Both the position numbers and the translations under genes were made by a program. Shown piece after piece: positions 43,280 through 52,105 of a DNA stretch of 64,000 nt (its first letter is position 1; each line of letters begins with the position of its first letter). The notes below the pieces were generated by a model. The model had not been told where the DNA came from and did no database searches. It saw only the letters and a program-made list of their open reading frames with translations. This stretch comes from Aquisphaera giovannonii. GTDB taxonomy: Bacteria > Planctomycetota > Planctomycetia > Isosphaerales > Isosphaeraceae. Location: NCBI RefSeq assembly GCF_008087625.1, contig NZ_CP042997.1, positions 3,782,001 through 3,846,000 on the forward strand, written 5' to 3'.

Positions 43280-44563
43280 TCAGGGCCCGGCCTGGGCGGT
43301 CTCGCCGAGGAGGCGATAGTGGTTCGCCAGGCCGAGCTCCCCGCGACGCTCGTGATAATCGGCCATGAGGCGGGACGCCTTCGGATGGCGGGGCTGGCTG
43401 GCGAGGATGTTGCGGAGCCAGCGGATGGCCTGGTCGTCCCGACCGTGCTGGAGCATCCAGGAGGCCATCTCGAGGCGGAGCTCGACGTTGCTCGGGTCGG
43501 CCAGCAGGTGGTCCCGGAGCTTGACGACGGCGACCTGGTCGGCCCTCAGCGCGTCGAGCCTGCGCCTGTCGTCCTCGGCCTCGCTCCTGCGGCCGAGCCG
43601 GGAGTAGGTCAGCATCCGCTGATAGAGGGCGTCCACGTCGAGCGGGTCGCCCTTGATGGCGGCGGTCAGGTGCTCCAGCGCCGCGGGGAGGTCGCCCCGG
43701 CGGACCTCCAGGGCCGCGAGCTGCTTCGCGGCGACCGGGTTGGCGGGCTCGATCTCGAGCGCGCGGCCGACCAGCGAGCGGGCCTGGTCGAGCTCGCCGC
43801 GATTGAGGCGGATCTCGCCGAGGCCCAGCAGCCCGGCCGGGTCGCTCGGATTCGCGGCGAGGTAGGCCTCGTACTCGGCGATGGCCTCCTCGTCGCGGTG
43901 GAGCTTGGCGAGGGATCGCGCCAGGCCCAGCCTCGCCTTGTCCAGGCCCGGATCCAGGGCGAGCGCGTCGCGGTAGTGCCGCTCCTCCACGCCCGGGTTG
44001 TCGACCTCCAGCCTCGAATCGACCTCGGTCAGCCAGAGGTAGGGCTTGGCATCCTTCGGCGCGTCGAGCATCCAGCGGCGGATCACCTTGGCGGCGAGCT
44101 CGAGCCGGTAGGTCTCCAGGTAGACCCGCGTCAGGGCCTCGTCGAGCTCCGGGTCCGGCTCGTCGGATTCGTTGAGGAGATTGAGCAGGATGGGCTCGGC
44201 CTCCGCGAACATCCCCGCTCGCGTGAGGAGGAGGGCCTTGAGCCGGTAGACCGGCCTCGCCGGATAGCCCAGGTCCTCCGCACGATCCAGCGAGCGGCGG
44301 GCCTCCGCGACGCGGCCGGCCGCGAATCGCGAACGGGCCATCAGGAAGTTCGCCTCGGCGGAATTCGGGCGCAGGTCGAGCCACCTCTGGAGGGGTCCCG
44401 CGGCGTCCTCCGACCGGCCGGCGGCGAACGCGGCCCGCGCGGCCCTGGCGGCGAGGAAGGCCCAAGGCTCGCCCCGCGCGACAAGGACGCCGGCGATGCC
44501 CATCGCGGCGAGGCAAGCGGCCGCGAGGATTCGACGGGACGAGATGGGTTTGCGGTTCACCAT
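43280..44563 (-). CDS. Tetratricopeptide-repeat protein
   Basis: A 427-residue exported protein: signal or anchor RRILAAACLAAMGIAGVLVA, then about ten TPR motifs across the whole length, e.g. APLQRWLDLRPNSAEANFLM, GLGEIRLNRGELDQARSLVG and ELRLEMASWMLQHGRDDQAI. ATG 44563 is preferred because the signal peptide starts there; the frame to 44674 adds an Arg-rich shadow. It probably works with the CRTAC1 protein encoded downstream. Confidence 0.8.
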   Translation of the reverse strand: MVNRKPISSRRILAAACLAAMGIAGVLVARGEPWAFLAARAARAAFAAGRSEDAAGPLQRWLDLRPNSAEANFLMARSRFAAGRVAEARRSLDRAEDLGYPARPVYRLKALLLTRAGMFAEAEPILLNLLNESDEPDPELDEALTRVYLETYRLELAAKVIRRWMLDAPKDAKPYLWLTEVDSRLEVDNPGVEERHYRDALALDPGLDKARLGLARSLAKLHRDEEAIAEYEAYLAANPSDPAGLLGLGEIRLNRGELDQARSLVGRALEIEPANPVAAKQLAALEVRRGDLPAALEHLTAAIKGDPLDVDALYQRMLTYSRLGRRSEAEDDRRRLDALRADQVAVVKLRDHLLADPSNVELRLEMASWMLQHGRDDQAIRWLRNILASQPRHPKASRLMADYHERRGELGLANHYRLLGETAQAGP

Positions 44564-44689
44564 TCGACGAACGGCCGGGCTGGCCCGATCCTGTCGGGAT
44601 CCGTGTCGGGTCCATGCCGCCCGCGCGTGACGACCCCGGGCGGAGGCCGGCCATCGCCGGCGCGCCCGGGGCATTCGCGGGGGATACGA

Positions 44690-44905
44690 TCACTTCGCCG
44701 GCGCGGGGTTGTCCGAGGGCGCCTTGGGCTTGGCGTTCAGGATGGGCTTGGACTTCATGCTCATCGTCCCCGGCTGCTCCATGACGGGGACGAAGCCGGT
44801 GTCCTTGGGGACGCCCTCCTCGATCGAGGAGCCGCCGCAGCCGGGGAACGCGAGGAACGCGAGGAGGCCGAGCGAGGCCAGGCAGGCGCGGGATGTCTTG
44901 GGCAC
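44690..44905 (-). CDS. Small lipoprotein
   Basis: A 71-residue protein with a lipoprotein signal peptide: CLASLGLLAFLAFPGCGGSS, with the lipid-carrying cysteine at position 23. The mature part is short, Pro/Lys-rich and probably unfolded, with GFVPVMEQPGTMSMKSKPIL. The start is GTG 44905 with GGAGAG eight bases upstream. It stands between the DUF1559 and TPR genes, a common position for such lipoproteins in planctomycetes. Confidence 0.75.
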   Translation of the reverse strand: MPKTSRACLASLGLLAFLAFPGCGGSSIEEGVPKDTGFVPVMEQPGTMSMKSKPILNAKPKAPSDNPAPAK

Positions 44906-45053
44906 GTTTGGCGCTCTCCAAAGCGGGCCGCCGGGGATGCCGACGGCCGGGGACTGGATCGGTGTGTCGGACGTCGTTGAGGACGGCCGCCGGCCCCCCG
45001 GCGGGGGCCCGACGGCCGGCCATCGGGATTCCTCGAATGGGGCGGGGAGCCGA

Positions 45054-46166
45054 TCAATAGGCGTCGGCGCTGACCACCTCGCCGTTGTTGCGGGTGCCGA
45101 TCGCCCACCACGTCTGGACCGAGACGGAGTCCTTGACGAACTTCACCGACCCATCGGCCATCCCCATGTTCACGCCTCCCGGATGGTTGCTCGTCGCCGT
45201 GATGAGGCCGGTCACGCCGCCCCAGCTCCCGCCCTGATCGCTGGTGCTCAGGCAGCTCAGCTTGTTGGGCGTGTTGTAGTGGTTGTAGCCGTTGACGAGG
45301 AAGTTCCAGGGGTTGGCGAGCGCCCAGGAGAAGCCGTTGCCCCATCCGTTGTCGATGCCCTGCGTCGTGCCGGGCAGCGACTGGCACTGGGTCAGGAGTT
45401 GCTGGGCATAGGTGGTATTCCCGCTGTTCTGAGTGTTCCAGTCGCCGTTATGAGGGAAGGCCGTTCGCCGATTCATGCCGGCGCCGGAGTTGACGAAGAT
45501 CGTCTGCCCGCTGACCCCGATCAGCTTCTCGCTGAACAGCGCGGTGTTGCTGCTGCCGTCGGTGATGCCCTCGAGCCCGAAGTAGGCCAGGTTCGAATCC
45601 GAGCCCCACCATTCCTGCGGGGTCCGGGTGTAGTTCGGGACGATGGTGCCGGTCCACAGGCGGATGGAGCCGGGGGTGCCGTAATTGCCCCGATAGCTGA
45701 TGGGGGCCCAGGGGCTGGACGGCCTGGCCTTGATGCCGTCGGAGGGGCAGAGGAAGCCGGGGAGTGCGTTGTAGGTGACGGTCGTGTTCTGGGGGCCGTC
45801 CGCGGAGATGCTGAAGTTAAAGGAGTTGTACAGGGGGCCCTGCTCGAGGTTCGGCAGGAGGGCCACCGCCCAGCTCGCGTCCCAGCCCCAGCCGTTGCCG
45901 CCATTGTCGGCCGGGCAACACTTGGCCCCGCCCGCCGGCCCGAGGAAGATCACGTAGGCGGGGAGCGAGTTGTACGTCGAGTGGTAATTGTGGACCGCGA
46001 GGCCGAGCTGCTTCAACTGATTGGTACACTGGGCCCTGCGGGCCGCCTCGCGCGCCGACTGCACGGCGGGCAGCAGCAGGGCGATCAGCACCGCGATGAT
46101 GGCGATGACGACGAGGAGTTCAATCAGCGTGAACCCTCGACGGAAGCGGGAGTGGTATCGACGCAT
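45054..46166 (-). CDS. DUF1559 protein with type IV pilin-like N-terminus
   Basis: A 370-residue protein with the prepilin-type N-terminus RRGFTLIELLVVIAIIAVLI followed by ALLLPAVQSAREAARRAQCT, and the DUF1559 body: NQLKQLGLAVHNYHSTYNSL, FLCPSD, ISYRGNYG, and the C-terminal HPGGVNMGMADGSVKFV motif. The family is massively expanded in planctomycetes; its molecular role is not established. The start is ATG 46166 (GGAG ten bases upstream). A -35/-10 pair lies about 130 bp upstream. Confidence 0.92.
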   Translation of the reverse strand: MRRYHSRFRRGFTLIELLVVIAIIAVLIALLLPAVQSAREAARRAQCTNQLKQLGLAVHNYHSTYNSLPAYVIFLGPAGGAKCCPADNGGNGWGWDASWAVALLPNLEQGPLYNSFNFSISADGPQNTTVTYNALPGFLCPSDGIKARPSSPWAPISYRGNYGTPGSIRLWTGTIVPNYTRTPQEWWGSDSNLAYFGLEGITDGSSNTALFSEKLIGVSGQTIFVNSGAGMNRRTAFPHNGDWNTQNSGNTTYAQQLLTQCQSLPGTTQGIDNGWGNGFSWALANPWNFLVNGYNHYNTPNKLSCLSTSDQGGSWGGVTGLITATSNHPGGVNMGMADGSVKFVKDSVSVQTWWAIGTRNNGEVVSADAY

Positions 46167-46548
46167 CGACGATGGACTCCGAAGGCATTCGGGGCGGCAG
46201 GGGATTCGAAAATGAGACACGACCCACGGAGAAGTGGGAGATCAAAAAGGCTGGAACACCGACGACCGCGAGACATCCGAAGCGATGATTGGGTCCTTAT
46301 ACTACAGCCGCTAAAGATTGCAAGGGGCGGGGCGCCAATTTTTAAACATTCGTTTGATTCGGAACATAACATTTGTCGATCTCGGTCCCGCCATGCGGCG
46401 CGGCGGGCCCGCCGGCGGGATGGGGCCGGGCGAAGGCGGCGGGCCCTTGCCGGCGGCAATCGCGATCGGTGATGATGTGCGGGGCAGGGCGGGCACCTTC
46501 CCGGGGGCGTCATCGGCCGCCCGGTCCACCTCGTGCGAGGCCTAAGGA
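46167..46548. other. Divergent promoter region between DUF1559 and CRTAC1 genes
   Basis: About 380 bp separating two divergent genes, less GC-rich around 46295-46380. It holds a clear minus-strand promoter (46296-46323). For the plus strand, the AT-rich AATTTTTAAACATTCGTTTG region is the likely promoter of the CRTAC1 gene, without a clear consensus. Confidence 0.5.
46296..46323 (-). promoter_or_regulatory. Sigma-70-type promoter for the DUF1559 operon
   Basis: On the minus strand TTGCAA, a 16-base spacer, then TATAAG. Transcription would start near 46289, leaving a leader of about 120 bases before ATG 46166. It could serve the DUF1559, lipoprotein, TPR and CRTAC1 genes. Confidence 0.5.
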
Positions 46549-49500
46549 ATGCGGCGTCGGAGAATGGGGTGGGCGGTCGCCGTTGCGCTCCTCGCGGCGG
46601 TCGCCGTCGGGGTGAGTGCGGCGGGCCTCGCCCGGCAGCGAAGGGCCTGGAGGGCGGAGCTGGAGGCGGCCCGCCTCGCGATCGCCGAGGGCCGGCACTC
46701 GACGGCCCGGCAGAAGCTCGCGGGCCTGGCCGACCGCTGGAGCAACGAGGGCGAAGTCTACCTGCTCCTCGGCGAATGCGAGCTGGCCCGCGGCCGCCGC
46801 GACGAGGCGCTGTCGGCGTGGTCCCGCGTGCCCCGGGAGAGCCCGCATCACGCCCGCGCGGCGCTGCTCCGCGCCACCCAATTGATCAATACCGGGCGGT
46901 ACGGCCCGGCGGAGCAGGTCCTCCTTGAAGCAGCCGGCACGCCCGGCGAAGCGCGCACCGACGGATTGGACCGGGCCCTGGACCGCCTCTATCGCTTCGA
47001 GGGGCGGTTCGAGGACGTCCGGGCACTCCTCCGCCGGGGCTGGTGGCGGAGCGGCGACCCCGCCGCGGCGCTCCGGGAGCTCTGGCTGCTCGACACCTCC
47101 CCGATGCCCGTGGAGTCGTGGGGGCTGGCCCTGGACCGGGCCGACGCCTCGGATGACCGGGTCTGGCTGGGCCGGGCGCGGAACGCGACGATGACGGGAC
47201 GCTACGAGGAAGCGGGCCGCTGGCTCGGCCGCTGCCGTCAGGCAAGGCCCGACGATCCCGCGGTCCTCCAGGCGGAGCTCGACCTCGCCGTCGCGGCGGA
47301 CGATCCGGCCCGGTTCTGGGCGGCCGCGGAGCGCATCCAGGCGGATCGACCGGGCCCCGCCGACGTCGTCCTCATGCGCGCGTGGCTGGCCAGGACCCGA
47401 CGCGACCGCGACGCGGAGCGTCGCGAGCTCGAGGCCCTGGCACGCGACTTCCCCGGGAACATCCCGGCCCTGGAGCGGCTCGCCACCCTGTCGCTGGAGG
47501 CCGGCCAACACGCGGAGGCCGAGCGGCTCCACCGGCGGAAGGCCGAGGCCGACAAGGCCAGGGACCGCTTCCGCAAGCTCCTGCTGGACGAGAGCCGCCT
47601 GCTCGACCACGCCGGGGAGCTCGCCACGCTCTCCGCGTCGCTCCATCGCGACTTCGACGCGGCGGCGTGGTCCTTGCTCTCCCGAGCGACGGCCTCGGCC
47701 TCCGATCCGGCGCCCGTCCGGTTCGGGGCCGGTGCGACGGTCCCGGCCGACGTCGTCGCCGCGGCGAGGGAGATTTCCGCACGTTTCGGGCCCCCGGCCG
47801 TGGTGCCCGGCCCGGGCCCCGCCAGCCTCGCGGCCCGCCTGGCGGACGTCAGGCCCGATTCGGGGCAGGGGGTCGCCGGCGGGGCCGGCCCGGGCCTCGA
47901 TGGTCGCGCGAGCCTCCCCGAATCGCCCCCGCCCAGCTTCCGCGACGACGCCGAGGCGGCCGGCCTCCGCTTCGTCTTCGACAACGGCAAGACGCCGCAA
48001 TTCTTGCTGCCGGAGACCATGTCCGGCGGGGTCGGCCTGGTCGACTTCGATGGCGACGGCTGGCTCGACGTCTACTTTGTCCAGGGAGGCCCCCTCGCAT
48101 CCGGTCCCGGGGCCAAGGGCTCACCCGTCGAGCCGACCGACCAGCTCTTCCGCAACAAGGGCGACGGGACTTTCGAGGACGTCACCGACGCGACGGGGCT
48201 GCGGGGCCTCCTCAGGGGGAGGGGATACGGCCTGGGGGTGGCCATCGGCGATTATGACAATGACGGCCGCCCGGACCTCTTCCTGACCCGACTGGCCACG
48301 TACGTCCTCCTCCGCAACCGGGACGGGCATGCCTTCGAGGACGTCACCGATCGCGCCGGGCTTGCCGGCCGCCGCGACAACCCGACCTCCGCGGCCTTCG
48401 CCGACCTGGACAACGACGGCGACCTGGACCTGTACGTCTGCCACTACATGATCTGGGACCCGGCGGATCCCAGGCTCTGCAAGAACGAGAAGGGGGAGTA
48501 CTTCTACTGCGACCCCAGCAAGGTCGAGCCCGCGGCCGATCACGCCTTCCGCAACGACGACGGCCGGTTCGCGGACGTCACCGCCGAGGCCGGCCTCGCG
48601 GAGGCGGGGGGGCGCGGGCTGGGCGTGGTGGCCGCGGACGTCAACGGGGACGGCCGGGCGGACCTGTTCGTGGCCAACGACGGGACGGCGAATTACCTGT
48701 TCCTGAACCGGGGCGGCTTCCGCTTCGAGGAATCCGCGCTCGTCGCGGGGGTCGCGGGGAACGCCGCGGGCGGATACCAGGCGGGCATGGGCGTCGCCTG
48801 CGGCGACCTCGACGGCGACGGCCGGCCCGACCTGATGGTGACGAATTTCTACGGCGAGGGCACCAGCCTGTACCGCAACCTGGGCCAGGAGCTCTTCGCC
48901 GACGAGAGCGCGACGACCGGCCTGGGGGTCGCGACCCGCTACCTGCTCGGCTTCGGCATCGGCCTCCTCGACTCCGGCAACCGGGGCCGGCTCGACGTCC
49001 TGATCACGAACGGGCACGTGAACGACAACCGGCCTTATTATCCGTATGCCATGCCGGCGCGGCTCTACGAGAACCGGCCGACCCCCGGGTCGTTCCGGCT
49101 GGTGGACGTATCCGACCGGGCCGGGCCGCCCTTCCAGGTCAAGCGGGTGGGCCGCGGCCTGGCGCCGGGCGACCTGGACAACGACGGCCGCGTGGACGCG
49201 ATCCTCCTCCCCCAGAACGAGCCGGTCGCGTACCTCCGCAACACCACCCCGTCCGCCGGGCACTTCGTCACCTTCCGGCTGGAAGGGACGAAATCGAATC
49301 GCGACGGCGTCGGGGCGATCGTCACCGTGACCGCCGGGCCGTCCCGCCGGGCGGCGCAGAGGATGGGAGGGGGGAGCTACCAGTCGGCCGGCGACCCGCG
49401 GCTCCATTTCGGCCTCGGCGACCGGCCTCGCGTGGGGGCCGTCGAGGTCCGCTGGCCGTCCGGACGGTCCGATCGCTATGAGGACCTCCCGGCCGACGCG

Positions 49501-49611
49501 GGATATCTCCTTAAGGAAGGCGGAACGAAGGCGGGACGCCTGCCCGGCTACCGCGACGTGCGGCGTGCGGGCGGCGAGGGGGCGGGGACGAAGGCGACCG
49601 GTCGCCGATGA
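46549..49611 (+). CDS. CRTAC1-type protein: TPR, FG-GAP repeats and ASPIC/UnbV domain (copy 2)
   Basis: A 1020-residue paralogue of the protein at 40214 with the same order of parts. It has an anchor AVAVALLAAVAVGVSAAGLA, TPR-like helices to about 390, a Pro/Gly linker, and FG-GAP/VCBS repeats ([48 protein letters not shown]), then ASPIC/UnbV ([20 protein letters not shown]). The CRTAC part is much closer between the copies than the TPR part. It is transcribed away from copy 1; the DUF1559, lipoprotein and TPR genes lie between. Confidence 0.82.
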   Translation: MRRRRMGWAVAVALLAAVAVGVSAAGLARQRRAWRAELEAARLAIAEGRHSTARQKLAGLADRWSNEGEVYLLLGECELARGRRDEALSAWSRVPRESPHHARAALLRATQLINTGRYGPAEQVLLEAAGTPGEARTDGLDRALDRLYRFEGRFEDVRALLRRGWWRSGDPAAALRELWLLDTSPMPVESWGLALDRADASDDRVWLGRARNATMTGRYEEAGRWLGRCRQARPDDPAVLQAELDLAVAADDPARFWAAAERIQADRPGPADVVLMRAWLARTRRDRDAERRELEALARDFPGNIPALERLATLSLEAGQHAEAERLHRRKAEADKARDRFRKLLLDESRLLDHAGELATLSASLHRDFDAAAWSLLSRATASASDPAPVRFGAGATVPADVVAAAREISARFGPPAVVPGPGPASLAARLADVRPDSGQGVAGGAGPGLDGRASLPESPPPSFRDDAEAAGLRFVFDNGKTPQFLLPETMSGGVGLVDFDGDGWLDVYFVQGGPLASGPGAKGSPVEPTDQLFRNKGDGTFEDVTDATGLRGLLRGRGYGLGVAIGDYDNDGRPDLFLTRLATYVLLRNRDGHAFEDVTDRAGLAGRRDNPTSAAFADLDNDGDLDLYVCHYMIWDPADPRLCKNEKGEYFYCDPSKVEPAADHAFRNDDGRFADVTAEAGLAEAGGRGLGVVAADVNGDGRADLFVANDGTANYLFLNRGGFRFEESALVAGVAGNAAGGYQAGMGVACGDLDGDGRPDLMVTNFYGEGTSLYRNLGQELFADESATTGLGVATRYLLGFGIGLLDSGNRGRLDVLITNGHVNDNRPYYPYAMPARLYENRPTPGSFRLVDVSDRAGPPFQVKRVGRGLAPGDLDNDGRVDAILLPQNEPVAYLRNTTPSAGHFVTFRLEGTKSNRDGVGAIVTVTAGPSRRAAQRMGGGSYQSAGDPRLHFGLGDRPRVGAVEVRWPSGRSDRYEDLPADAGYLLKEGGTKAGRLPGYRDVRRAGGEGAGTKATGRR

Positions 49612-49753
49612 ACGCACGTCCGGGGGGCCACGACTCGGCACTGGCTTCCCGTGGGCGGCGTCTGCTAGGATGAATCCGCTCTGTGGACCATGCCCCCCTT
49701 CCTGGTTTCTTCACCGCCGCATGAGCCAGGATTCCCCTCCGGACAGGTGAAGC

Positions 49754-50230
49754 ATGCTCAAGCCCTCGGTTCAGCTCCACGAACAGGACGGGATCCTGAT
49801 CGCGGAGTTCTGGGATTGCTGGCGGCTGGACCCCGCCCCGATCCAGGAGCTGCGCGCCCGCTACGACGCCCACCTCCGGAAGAAGGGGCGGCCGGAGGTC
49901 GTGATCGACCTCAGCGGCGTGGGTTTCGCCGGCTCGGCGGCCCTGGGCAACTTCGTCACGCTCCACCGGGATGCCCGCAAGAACGGGGGCAGGCTCGTCT
50001 TCTGCAACGTCGAGCCGACCGTGGTCGAGGTCTTCCGCGCCAGCAAGCTCGAGCCCCTCTTCGACTTCGTGGAGGGCCGCCAGGCGGCGCTCGACCTGAT
50101 CGCGAAGGGGCCGTCGGCCGAGAAGTCCGCCGCCGAGCCCGGCCCGACGCCCTCGGCCCGGCCGCCCCTGGGGAGCCGGCCGCCCTCGAGCCCGCTGCGG
50201 CGCAGGCGCCCCGAAGCCGAATCCCAATGA
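49754..50230 (+). CDS. STAS-domain protein (anti-anti-sigma type) 1
   Basis: A 158-residue protein: STAS domain to about residue 112 (GILIAEFWDCWRLD, EVVIDLSGVGFAGSAALGNF, GGRLVFCNVEPTVVEVFRAS), then a Pro/Ala-rich tail. In switching anti-sigma antagonists the loop is usually DSSGLG; here it is GSAALG, so one serine remains but the acidic residue is gone. AGGTGA precedes ATG 49754. It forms a pair with the next STAS gene; no anti-sigma kinase is nearby. Confidence 0.78.
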   Translation: MLKPSVQLHEQDGILIAEFWDCWRLDPAPIQELRARYDAHLRKKGRPEVVIDLSGVGFAGSAALGNFVTLHRDARKNGGRLVFCNVEPTVVEVFRASKLEPLFDFVEGRQAALDLIAKGPSAEKSAAEPGPTPSARPPLGSRPPSSPLRRRRPEAESQ

Positions 50231-50296
50231 TGTCCCGGGCCTCCGGATGCGCACCGGAAGCCCGACAGGCCGGCGTCCCCCCCAGGATCATCTGAC

Positions 50297-50656
50297 ATGG
50301 CCACAACCGCCCGGATCCAGGTCCAAGATCACGATGGCATCAAGGTCGTCCGCTTCACCGACAACCAGCTCTTCGACGAGCGGACGGTCCGCGAGGTGGC
50401 GGAGCAGATCGCCGTCAGCCTCCCGGCCGACGGCTCGCCGATCCGCCTCGTCCTGGACTTCTCCGAGGTGAGCATGCTCTCCAGCAGCGCCCTCTCGAAG
50501 TTCATCCTCCTGCAGCGCAGGGTGGACGCCACCAAGGGGAAGCTGAGGCTCTGCGAGCTCTCGCCGGTGCTCCACCAGGTCTTCCGCACCTCGAACCTGG
50601 ACCGGCTCTTCACCATCGATCGCGACCTGCGGTCCTCGCTCGAGGCGCTCCGCTGA
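50297..50656 (+). CDS. STAS-domain protein 2
   Basis: A 119-residue single STAS domain: GIKVVRFTDNQLFDERTVRE, LVLDFSEVSMLSSSALSKFI, LRLCELSPVLHQVFRTSNLD. The switch loop LSSSALS has three serines, so phosphorylation control is possible. It follows the first STAS gene by 66 bp, same strand, probably one operon. Together they may relay a stress signal to an unlinked anti-sigma factor. Confidence 0.82.
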   Translation: MATTARIQVQDHDGIKVVRFTDNQLFDERTVREVAEQIAVSLPADGSPIRLVLDFSEVSMLSSSALSKFILLQRRVDATKGKLRLCELSPVLHQVFRTSNLDRLFTIDRDLRSSLEALR

Positions 50657-50665
50657 CCGGGGCGT

Positions 50666-52105
50666 TCAGACCCGGGCCTTCAGCCAGCCGCCGCCGAGGA
50701 AGCGTCCGCCCACCAGCAGCGCCCGGACGTGCAGGTCCGCGAACATCGCGATCCAGGCGCCCCGCAGCCCCATCTCGAATCCCCCTCCCGCCGCCGGCAG
50801 GGTCAGCAGGTAGGTCATCGGGATCCGGACGAGCAGGTACCCGGCGAGCGTGATGGCCCAGGGCCAGCGGGTGTCCCCCGAGCCGTTGAGGGTGCCGTTG
50901 AGCACGTTGATGGTCGCCAGGGCGGGCATGGCCAGGGCCACGATCCGGAGCACGTCCACGCCCTCGACCAGCACCTCCGGCTGCCTCCCCGCCAGGAAGA
51001 CCTGGAACATGGCCTCGCCCCGGGTGTAGAGCGCAACGCCCAGGAGGGAGAGGAAGGCCATCCCCATCACCCAGGCCGTCGCCGCCGCGCGTGCCGCCCG
51101 GCGCGGCCGCCGGGCCCCGAGGTACTGGCCGGCCAGGGTGCTCGCCGCCACCGCGAAGGCCGAGATCGTCAGGAAGGCGATCGCCTCGCAGCGGATCGCC
51201 ACGCCGTGCGCGGCGGTCGCGATCGGCCCCAGCCGATTGATGAGCCCGAGGAACCAGAGCTGACAGCCGACGTTGGTGATGCTGTCCCCCGCGGCCGGGA
51301 GGCTGATCCGGAGCAGCCGGGCGACCGCCGCCCGCTCCGGCCGGAGATTCGCCGCCCCCAGGCGGAGGCCGGATCGGCCCCGGGCCAGGAGCATCAGCAT
51401 GACGAGCCCGCCGATCCCCTCCCCGAAGGCCGTGCCGATCGCGATGCCCGCCAGCCCGAGCGCCGGGACCGGCCCCCAGCCGACGGCGAGAAGCCAGGTC
51501 AGGCCGACATTCACCGCGTTCATCAGGACCATGACCTTCATGCCCGTCCGGGTATCCCCGGCGCCCCGCAGGCAGGCGTTGCCGACGGCCGTGCAGGCCA
51601 GGAGCGGCGACACGGCGGCCACGATCCGCAGGAAGAGGACGGCCGCGGCCGCCGACGGGCCGGACAGGTTCATCGTCGAGACGAGCGGGCGCGCGAAGGC
51701 CTGGATCAGCGCGAGCGCCGCCGCGCCCAGGCCGAGCCCGACCGCGAAGGCCTGGCCGCAGTAGCGGACCGCCTCGTCCCACCGCCCGGCGCCGACGGAC
51801 CGGGCGACCAGGGCCGTCCCGCCGACGGACGCGATCGTGAATAGGGTCCCGAGCGCCCAGAGGAGATAGTTGGCGACGGTGACGCCCGCCAGGTCGTCGG
51901 CGCCCAGGTAGCGGCCGGCGACGACCGTGTCGGACAGGCCGATCAGGTAGAGCAGGGACTGCTCGACGAAGACGGGCCCGGCCAGCCAGAGGACCTGGCC
52001 GGCGATCGATCGCCCGGGGATGCCCAGGGCGCCGCGACCCTCCGGACCGTCCTCGGGCCCGGCGTCGGACGGCTCGCCGATGCTTGGGACGACCTCCCCG
52101 CTCAA
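50666..52105 (-). CDS. MATE-family multidrug efflux transporter
   Basis: A 479-residue transporter with 12 predicted membrane helices in two related halves: LWLAGPVFVEQSLLYLIGLS and DTVVAGRYLGADDLAGVTVA open the first, ISLPAAGDSITNVGCQLWFL the second. MATE pumps exchange drugs or metabolites for sodium or protons. The start is a TTG overlapping the trpD stop (TTGA). It is the last gene of the htrA-trpD-MATE operon; the soluble N-terminal 30 residues are Glu/Pro-rich. Confidence 0.87.
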   Translation of the reverse strand: MSGEVVPSIGEPSDAGPEDGPEGRGALGIPGRSIAGQVLWLAGPVFVEQSLLYLIGLSDTVVAGRYLGADDLAGVTVANYLLWALGTLFTIASVGGTALVARSVGAGRWDEAVRYCGQAFAVGLGLGAAALALIQAFARPLVSTMNLSGPSAAAAVLFLRIVAAVSPLLACTAVGNACLRGAGDTRTGMKVMVLMNAVNVGLTWLLAVGWGPVPALGLAGIAIGTAFGEGIGGLVMLMLLARGRSGLRLGAANLRPERAAVARLLRISLPAAGDSITNVGCQLWFLGLINRLGPIATAAHGVAIRCEAIAFLTISAFAVAASTLAGQYLGARRPRRAARAAATAWVMGMAFLSLLGVALYTRGEAMFQVFLAGRQPEVLVEGVDVLRIVALAMPALATINVLNGTLNGSGDTRWPWAITLAGYLLVRIPMTYLLTLPAAGGGFEMGLRGAWIAMFADLHVRALLVGGRFLGGGWLKARV

